Shown here: one piece after another, positions 58,774-64,000 of the stretch
How positions within the stretch are numbered: the stretch's first letter is position 1
Layout: the number at the start of each line of letters is the position of its first letter
Source: UBA5336 sp964492485
Lineage (GTDB): Bacteria; Pseudomonadota; Alphaproteobacteria; Caulobacterales; Hyphomonadaceae
Direction: 5' to 3'
Length of the DNA stretch: 64,000 nucleotides
Assembly: GCA_964492485.1 (NCBI GenBank)
Contig: CAZBKM010000012.1
Location: 1-64,000 of the forward strand
The notes under the pieces: model-generated
What the model saw: only the letters and a program-made list of their open reading frames with translations
What the model was told of the DNA's origin: nothing
Database searches by the model: none
Position numbers and translations under genes: made by a program

Positions 58774-58911
58774 AGGGGAGTGAGGCATCTCTGACGCGAA
58801 TGCGCCTTTGGCGCGGGGTTCGGTCAGGCGTTCTGCCGAGGCACAGGGGCGTTTGTCGTCGTGCCGCAGGGTCTGGGAGGAAACGCGTTGCGGCGGGCCG
58901 ACAGGTCCAGG

Positions 58912-59028
58912 CTAGCCGAGCACCTGAATGATTGTGTGCAGGCTTGCCATCACGCCGAGCGTGAGGGGCAGGGCGGCGAGAAAAGCGATCAGGTTGCGAC
59001 GGCTGTCATTCGTGGTCGCGAAGGTCAT
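58912..59028 (-). CDS. 38-aa single-pass membrane peptide
   Basis: The ATG 59028 has GGAG 6 nt upstream, and the frame ends at TAG 58914-58912. The peptide begins MTFATTNDSRRNLI, then has a hydrophobic stretch AFLAALPLTLGVMASL and a short tail IIQVLG. A basic pair before the helix predicts N-in orientation. It has its own promoter candidate at 59088-59116 and a terminator at 58741-58773, which together argue it is a real gene. The family is unknown. It could be a small regulator or holin-like peptide, but no function is claimed. Confidence 0.65.
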   Translation of the reverse strand: MTFATTNDSRRNLIAFLAALPLTLGVMASLHTIIQVLG

Positions 59029-59087
59029 GGCGGGCTCCGTTCACCGGTTAAGGGTTCGATGGCAGGCGCTCTGCCTGTCATGCACCG

Positions 59088-59116
59088 CATATAGCACCAC
59101 CCTGATGGGTAATCAA
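59088..59116 (-). promoter_or_regulatory. Candidate promoter of the 38-aa peptide gene
   Basis: On the minus strand TTGATT (59116-59111) lies exactly 17 bp before TATATG (59093-59088). Upstream is an AT-rich stretch resembling an UP element. The spacer holds a small inverted repeat ACCCTGATGGGT, which could be an operator. The leader is about 50 nt. Confidence 0.55.
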
Positions 59117-59142
59117 TGAACAAAACGAAAAATATTCATCAT

Positions 59143-59769
59143 TCAACCTGTGACGCCAACCGGTCGTTTCGGGACCTTGACCGCCCCGGCCGACAGCCCG
59201 GCCAGAAGCAGCGCCATCACGCCGTCGAATTCCCGTTGCAACTGGGCGAGGCTGAGCCGGCTGAAAAGCTGCGGATATCGGAACTTCATCGTTGCCGATT
59301 GCAGCATTTCCGCCGTGAAGCTGGGGTCGTCCAGCGAGGCGAACTCGCCCCGCTTCACGCCATCCTCCAGCACGGCGACCAGGTGAATGCGTTCCTGGGC
59401 CAGTTCCTCATTGGCGAAGGTGGGTCGCTCGTCGGAGAGCACTTCGGCCACTTCCAGGATCTTGGCGTCGGATGCCAGCTTGTCATAGGTTGACGCGAAC
59501 TGATGATGCAGCAAGGCATACAATCGGTCGGACGCAGGCTCTTCGCGGCGCGCAATCCCCGCAAGCTGTTGCAGGAGCTCCAGATTGAACTTCCGTGCCA
59601 TCGCTTCGGCGATGTCGAGCTTGGAGGCAAAGAAACGGTAGATGTTTCCCGCCGACATCCCGCAATCGCGGGCTATCTCGGACATGGTCGTCTTCGCGTA
59701 TCCGTAGTGCTTGATCCGCTCCATGGCGGCCTCAAGGATACACTCACGCGTGTCGGGCTTGTTCGTCAT
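59143..59769 (-). CDS. TetR/AcrR-family transcriptional regulator
   Basis: This 208-aa regulator has the N-terminal helix-turn-helix ECILEAAMERIKHYGYAKTT followed by MSEIARDCGMSAGNIYRFF. A helical ligand domain follows. The C-terminus is short and basic (KVPKRPVGVTG). It is divergent from gpsA with 73 bp between starts, and lies upstream of the 38-aa gene on the same strand. Its target and ligand are unknown; the peptide gene promoter is an obvious candidate. Confidence 0.9.
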   Translation of the reverse strand: MTNKPDTRECILEAAMERIKHYGYAKTTMSEIARDCGMSAGNIYRFFASKLDIAEAMARKFNLELLQQLAGIARREEPASDRLYALLHHQFASTYDKLASDAKILEVAEVLSDERPTFANEELAQERIHLVAVLEDGVKRGEFASLDDPSFTAEMLQSATMKFRYPQLFSRLSLAQLQREFDGVMALLLAGLSAGAVKVPKRPVGVTG

Positions 59770-59842
59770 GACGTCACCCTAAGGAATTTCTCTGAATGAT
59801 CAATGCTTCCTTCAATCGCACGCATTTTAAGGCTGGTCCGGA

Positions 59843-60838
59843 ATGAGGGAGATTCGGGTCATCGGGGTGATGGGTGCCGGCGCCTGGGGCACCGCTCTGG
59901 CGCTCACGGCCCATGAAGCCGGGCGGACGGTTCGCCTGCACGCGCGCGAAGCGGACGTGGCGGCGGCGCTGTCGGCGGGCGAGGGCAATCCCCGCTTCCT
60001 GCCCGGTGTCGATCTGCCACGCCTTCCCGCCGGGACGGACCCGGCCATCCTGGCCGGCGCAGACGCCATTCTGGCGGTGGTCCCGGCCCAGTTCGCCCGC
60101 TTGGCGCTTGCCGAGGCCGCGCCCCATATCGCTGCGGGTACCCCGGTGCTGCTTTGTGCCAAGGGCATCGAACAGGGCCGGCTCGCCCTGATGACTGAAG
60201 TCCTGGCCGAGACCGTGCCCCATGCGGTGCCAGGCGTGCTGTCCGGACCGTCCTTCGCCCTGGATGTGGCGCGTGGGCTGCCCACGGCCGTCACGCTTGC
60301 CACCGAGGATGTCGCGCTTGGCCGCGTCCTGATGGCCGCGATCGGCCGCCCTGTTTTTCGCCCCTATTGGTCCAGCGACCTCATCGGCGCCGAGGTGGGG
60401 GGCGCGGTCAAGAACGTGCTGGCCATCGCCTGTGGTCTGACCGAAGGCCTGGGTCTGGGTCGTTCGGCGCACGCCGCGCTGCTCACCCGTGGGTTTGCTG
60501 AGATGACCCGGCTGGGTGTGGCCAAGGGCGCGCGGGCCGATACGCTGGCGGGGCTGTGCGGACTGGGCGATCTGGTTCTGACCTGCACCTCGACCCAGTC
60601 GCGCAACATGAGTTTCGGCAAGGCGCTCGGCGAGGGCCGCACCGCCGAGGACGTCTTGGGCGAGCGCCAGGCCGTCACCGAAGGGGCGGCGACCGCCCCT
60701 GCCATCGCCGCCCTGGCCGACCGGCTGGGTGTGGACATGCCCATCTGCCAGGCCGTCGCCGCCATCCTGGCGGGTCGAACCACGGTCGGCGACGCGGTCG
60801 ACGCGCTTCTGTCGCGGCCGTTTCGAGAGGAAGGATAA
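59843..60838 (+). CDS. gpsA: Glycerol-3-phosphate dehydrogenase [NAD(P)+]
   Basis: This 331-aa protein has the Rossmann motif VMGAGAWGTALALTAH, GPSFALDVARGLPTAV with the substrate-binding region, and VKNVLAIACGLTEGLGLG with the catalytic Lys. It reduces dihydroxyacetone phosphate to sn-glycerol-3-phosphate for phospholipids. It is followed 4 bp later by the YciI gene. Confidence 0.96.
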   Translation: MREIRVIGVMGAGAWGTALALTAHEAGRTVRLHAREADVAAALSAGEGNPRFLPGVDLPRLPAGTDPAILAGADAILAVVPAQFARLALAEAAPHIAAGTPVLLCAKGIEQGRLALMTEVLAETVPHAVPGVLSGPSFALDVARGLPTAVTLATEDVALGRVLMAAIGRPVFRPYWSSDLIGAEVGGAVKNVLAIACGLTEGLGLGRSAHAALLTRGFAEMTRLGVAKGARADTLAGLCGLGDLVLTCTSTQSRNMSFGKALGEGRTAEDVLGERQAVTEGAATAPAIAALADRLGVDMPICQAVAAILAGRTTVGDAVDALLSRPFREEG

Positions 60839-60842
60839 GCCG

Positions 60843-61157
60843 ATGCCCCTGTACGTGATCCATGCCCTGGACAAGCCCGGATCCCTAGACTTGCGCATGG
60901 CCAACAGGCCGGCCCATCTCGATTGGGTGCGCCAGTCCGCAGACCGTATCGCGATGGCCGGTCCCCTGTTCCAGGACGATGGCGAGACCTTCGCGGGTTC
61001 GGTTCTGGTGGTGGCGTTCGAAAGCGTCGAGGCCGCGCGGGCCTGGTCGGCCGAAGATCCCTATGTGAAGGCTGGGCTGTTCGAGCGTGTCGACATTCGC
61101 CCTTTCAAATGGGTCCTGGGCGATGGACCACCGGTGACGGACGAGCCCACCCCCTGA
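60843..61157 (+). CDS. YciI-family protein
   Basis: This 104-aa protein starts MPLYVIHALDKPGSLDLRMANRPAHLDWV and contains the AHLDW and GPLFQDDG motifs of YciI, with the conserved His and Asp. The family has a ferredoxin-like fold and unknown role. It follows gpsA by 4 bp, a typical pair in alphaproteobacteria. Confidence 0.9.
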   Translation: MPLYVIHALDKPGSLDLRMANRPAHLDWVRQSADRIAMAGPLFQDDGETFAGSVLVVAFESVEAARAWSAEDPYVKAGLFERVDIRPFKWVLGDGPPVTDEPTP

Positions 61158-61224
61158 CGGCGGGTCGGGGTTGGGGGGCACTGACCGCTTCCGTCGAAGC
61201 CTGAACCGGTCTAGGGCCCCGTGA

Positions 61225-62679
61225 ATGCAGTTTCGACCGGTTCTCCTGGCGCTCGGCATCATGACCGGGCTTCTCGGCCTCGCCATGGTGCCGAGCGCGC
61301 TCGTGGACCTGATGACAGGCAACGCGACCTGGGTGGTGTTTGCCAGCACCGCCTTCGTGGCGATGCTGGCAGGCGCCTGCATCCGGATCATGACCTATGC
61401 GCCCGATCTTCGCACGGGCCAGCGCGAAGCCTTCCTTCTGACCGTGCTTGTCTGGCTGGTGCTTCCGCTGGTGGCGTCGGTGCCCTTTCTGGGTATGGGG
61501 CTAAGCTTTACCGATGCCATGTTCGAGAGCATTTCGGGGCTGACCACGACGGGCGCCACCATCCTGACCGATCTCGACGCGCTGCCGCGGGGGCTCCTTC
61601 TCTGGCGGGCCGTGCTGCAGTGGATCGGAGGTATCGGGATCATCGTGACCGCCATCGCCATCCTGCCGTCCCTGCGCGTCGGCGGGATGCAACTGTTCCA
61701 GATCGAAAGCTCGGATCAGTCCGGCAAGTTCCTGCCCCGCGTGACCGAGATCGCTGTCCAGACGGGCGCGGTGTACCTTGTCGGTTCTCTGGCCTGTGCC
61801 GCAGGCTACAGCCTGTCGGGCCTGTCCCTGTTCGATGCGGTCACCCATGCGATGACCACCATGTCGGCAGGCGGCTTCTCGACCCGCGACGAGTCCTTCG
61901 CCGCGTTTGCCGGGACCCCGGCGCCGCTGGTGGCAACGGTCTTCATGATCGTCGCCGCGCTGCCGTTCAGCCTGCTCGTCCTTGCCCTGTTCCAGGGACG
62001 ACCGCTCGACCTTCTCCGCGACCCGCAGCCCCGGCTGTTTCTCGCCCTTGTCTTCGGCATGGCGGCTCTCGTGAGTGCCTATCACGCCCTGTCGCTGGCG
62101 CCCGACACGGTGGTCGGACGCCCTGGCGGCTTCGACCAGGTTCTGTTCAATATTGTTTCGATAACGACTGGGACGGGCTATGCCTCCGCGCCTTTCGACA
62201 CCTGGGGCCCGCCGGTGGTGATCGTGTTCCTGGTCGCGTGCTTTTTGGGGGGGTGTGCGGGCTCGGCCGCCTGCGGCATCAAGATGTTCCGGCTGGAAAT
62301 CTCCGCCAAGGCCGTGTTCGCCCACGCCCAGCGCGTCGTGCGCCCTCACCGCGTCGCACCCGTGCGCTACAATGGGCACACGGTTGACGAGGAGACGCTG
62401 CAATCGGTCATGGTGTTCGTCTTCCTCTATGTGGCGAGTTTCATGGTCGGCGCCGCCCTGCTTGGGGTGGCGGGAGAAGACGCCCTGACGGCCATCTCGG
62501 CAGCAGCGGCCTCCGTTTCCAATGTCGGCCCCGGCCTCGGAGAGGTTGTCGGACCGTCCGGCACGTTTCAGCCGCTCTCGGATGCGGCGAAATGGATCTG
62601 TGCCGTGCTCATGCTGCTGGGCAGGCTTGAATTCGTTGCCGTGTTCGTGGTGCTCAGCCGCCGGTTCTGGTTCGGTTGA
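61225..62679 (+). CDS. trkH: TrkH-family potassium uptake protein
   Basis: This 484-aa protein has four pore-loop repeats: SGLTTTGATIL, TTMSAGGFSTR, VSITTGTGYASA and SVSNVGPGLGEV. About ten TM segments are visible. It is the K+-translocating subunit that works with TrkA; trkA is not in the window. It is convergent with hslO. Confidence 0.93.
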   Translation: MQFRPVLLALGIMTGLLGLAMVPSALVDLMTGNATWVVFASTAFVAMLAGACIRIMTYAPDLRTGQREAFLLTVLVWLVLPLVASVPFLGMGLSFTDAMFESISGLTTTGATILTDLDALPRGLLLWRAVLQWIGGIGIIVTAIAILPSLRVGGMQLFQIESSDQSGKFLPRVTEIAVQTGAVYLVGSLACAAGYSLSGLSLFDAVTHAMTTMSAGGFSTRDESFAAFAGTPAPLVATVFMIVAALPFSLLVLALFQGRPLDLLRDPQPRLFLALVFGMAALVSAYHALSLAPDTVVGRPGGFDQVLFNIVSITTGTGYASAPFDTWGPPVVIVFLVACFLGGCAGSAACGIKMFRLEISAKAVFAHAQRVVRPHRVAPVRYNGHTVDEETLQSVMVFVFLYVASFMVGAALLGVAGEDALTAISAAAASVSNVGPGLGEVVGPSGTFQPLSDAAKWICAVLMLLGRLEFVAVFVVLSRRFWFG

Positions 62680-62690
62680 GGCCGGGGCCC

Positions 62691-63641
62691 TCAGGCGTTC
62701 GGCGTATCGGTCACGTCGCCGATCGGGATGGAATAGTGGCGATTGCAGAACTGGCAGTTCACGGACAGCGAGCCATCCGGCTCGACCAGGTCCCGCAAGG
62801 CTGTGTCCGGCATGGTCTCCAGCGTGCTGCGCAGCCTCGCTTCGTTACAGCTGCAGGCGTCGCGCAGCCATTGCGGCGCCTCGAAGCGGACGCCCAGTTC
62901 GTGAAACAGCCGGTAGAGAAGCCGCTCGGGCGCGAGGTCGGGGTCGATGAGTTCCTCGTCTGACAGGGTCTCGAACAGGGTGGAGGCGGTCGACCACGCT
63001 TCCCCGGTATCGCCTCGGGCGTCGTCGCCTGCCATGCGCTGCAGCAACATTCCGCCGCCGCGCCAGCCGGCCGGCGTGCCTGTCACCGTCAGCTCCCCGA
63101 CGGCCAGCGAGACCTGCGACGGCACCTGCTCCGAGCGCTCGAAGTATTCCGAGGCGCAGCCTGACAGGGTCGGGTGGCTCATCGGGACAACGCCCTGATA
63201 GGACTGCATGGACGGGTCGTCGTGCACGATGATCAGGCCGAGTACGCCCTTTGCGCCAAACAGATCCGGTATGGCGGCGCGCCGTGCCTCGGTCACCGCC
63301 TCCAGCTTGTCCCATCGGTCCCGATCAAAGCGGGCGTAGCCGCGCAGATTGCCATTGGTCGCGTATTCGGCGACCAGCATGGAGACCGCGCCGTCGCCCT
63401 CGGCCTGGATCAGGAGGCGACCCTCGAATTTAAGCGATGACCCCACAAGGCTTGCCAGGATCAACGCCTCGCCCAGGATCCGCGCGAGTTCCGTCGGATA
63501 GTCGTGGCGTTTGAGGATCGGATCCAGACTTCCAGGCCCCAGCCGGGCGATGCGTCCCCGAACCGGCTGGCCGTCAATCTGGAAACTGGCGACCATGTCC
63601 GATCGGTCGGCGCTTTCGCCTAGCTTGTCCCAAGACACCAT
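62691..63641 (-). CDS. hslO: Hsp33 redox-regulated chaperone
   Basis: This 316-aa protein ends with the zinc-binding cysteines CSCNEARL and CQFCNRHY, which form disulfides on oxidation and switch on chaperone activity. The N-terminal core has FQIDGQPVRGRIARLGPGSLD. ATG 63641 is kept because the residues just before FQIDG align with family members; ATG 63596 is the alternative. With the upstream start the gene overlaps argF by 22 bp. Confidence 0.93.
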   Translation of the reverse strand: MVSWDKLGESADRSDMVASFQIDGQPVRGRIARLGPGSLDPILKRHDYPTELARILGEALILASLVGSSLKFEGRLLIQAEGDGAVSMLVAEYATNGNLRGYARFDRDRWDKLEAVTEARRAAIPDLFGAKGVLGLIIVHDDPSMQSYQGVVPMSHPTLSGCASEYFERSEQVPSQVSLAVGELTVTGTPAGWRGGGMLLQRMAGDDARGDTGEAWSTASTLFETLSDEELIDPDLAPERLLYRLFHELGVRFEAPQWLRDACSCNEARLRSTLETMPDTALRDLVEPDGSLSVNCQFCNRHYSIPIGDVTDTPNA

Positions 63642-64000
63642 TTGAGGATCGCTTTCTGCGCGTGCAGCCTGTTCTCGGCTTCGTCGAACACAAGCGACTG
63701 CGGTCCGTCAATGACATCGGCGTCGACTTCCTCACCCCTGTGGGCCGGAAGGCAGTGCAGGAACCAGGCGCCGGGCTTGGCGAGCGCCATCAGCTCTCCG
63801 GTGACGGCATAAGGGTCGAGCTCCGCAAGCCGCTCTTCCGCCTGCGTGTCCCCCATGGACACGAAGGTATCTGCGATCACCGCATCGGCCCTGGCAACCG
63901 CTTCCTCAGCCGTTTCGAAGACCTCGATACGCGCGCCCATCTCCTCGGCGAGGTCCAGCTCGTCATCGTCAGGCGCGAAGCGCGTCGGAGAGCCGATCGC
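63620..64000 (-). CDS. argF: Ornithine carbamoyltransferase, C-terminal part (5' end beyond window)
   Basis: The visible 126 residues begin AIGSPTRFAPDDDELD and include ADTFVSMGD, WFLHCLPAHRGEEVD (the HCLP ornithine-binding motif) and SLVFDEAENRLHAQKAIL, all typical of OTCase. It makes citrulline from ornithine. The gene runs off the right edge, so the start is not seen. Confidence 0.95.
   Translation of the reverse strand, partial: AIGSPTRFAPDDDELDLAEEMGARIEVFETAEEAVARADAVIADTFVSMGDTQAEERLAELDPYAVTGELMALAKPGAWFLHCLPAHRGEEVDADVIDGPQSLVFDEAENRLHAQKAILKWCLGTS

Noticed and set aside
59770..59842. AAGGAA/TTCCTT inverted repeat as a TetR operator
   Set aside because: The arms are 20 bp apart and not centred on the internal TGATCA; too weak to call.
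61221..62387. 388-codon frame on the same strand as trkH
   Set aside because: Shifted frame with arginine-rich composition; the trkH frame carries all four pore motifs.
1..64000. CRISPR arrays and insertion sequences
   Set aside because: No regularly spaced repeats and no transposase or integrase genes were found; R1 and R2 are non-coding dispersed repeats.

Overview
The window is a GC-rich bacterial chromosome segment that reads as alphaproteobacterial. Supporting gene content includes a RegB/RegA redox pair with a divergent SenC/SCO gene, an RcdA-type DUF1465 protein (CtrA-degradation adaptor family), the DUF4167-prmC-prfA block, the lysC/ubiG divergent pair with ptsP, the tlpA / argH-lysA-TIGR02302 block, and a mesaconyl-CoA hydratase. 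RcdA and RegBA together fit a Caulobacterales, Hyphomonadaceae or Rhodobacterales-like lineage, but I cannot name a genus.

Region 1 (1-18127) is the accessory and most unusual part. It starts with a tRNA-Ser(GGA) cut by the window edge, followed by a 1292-aa Ig-repeat protein with an autotransporter-like C-terminal barrel (minus strand), a BCCT transporter and a DUF892 protein. Next comes a surface or secretion locus: a small DUF11-like exported protein, four tandem exported paralogues (here P1-P4) and a 1722-aa outer-membrane-type DUF11/SdrD-B-like protein. Each mature paralogue has exactly four cysteines, all in a shared C-terminal module. Transcription units in this locus have readable sigma70-type promoters, and several lie in conspicuously AT-rich spacers.

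Region 2 (18130-30000) holds an FAD monooxygenase / mesaconyl-CoA hydratase / ArsC-like operon, a photolyase, an ATP-grasp enzyme, an adenosine-kinase-like PfkB, senC / regBA, tlpA and argH. Region 3 (29749-42468) has two small lipoproteins (one LptM-like), lysA, a TIGR02302 protein, bdhA, DUF350 plus a trypsin-like protease, pyrF, a lipoprotein-type PQQ quinohemoprotein dehydrogenase, a sulfotransferase and DUF4167. Region 4 (42683-64000) is mostly housekeeping: prmC-prfA, MAPEG, a CE15-like esterase, DUF1214/DUF1254, ispG-rodZ-like, ptsP, lysC, ubiG, rcdA, DUF1192, quinone oxidoreductase, tsaD, gpsA, YciI, trkH, hslO and the 3' part of argF. A TetR gene and a previously easy-to-miss 38-aa membrane peptide gene sit between tsaD and gpsA.

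Two dispersed intergenic repeat families run through the window. R1 (about 94 bp, three copies) ends in a hairpin. R2 has the core CGAACCGGTNCCCAC, with five clear copies and two diverged ones. R2 occurs in four of the five longer gaps between convergent genes, which suggests a role at transcript 3' ends.
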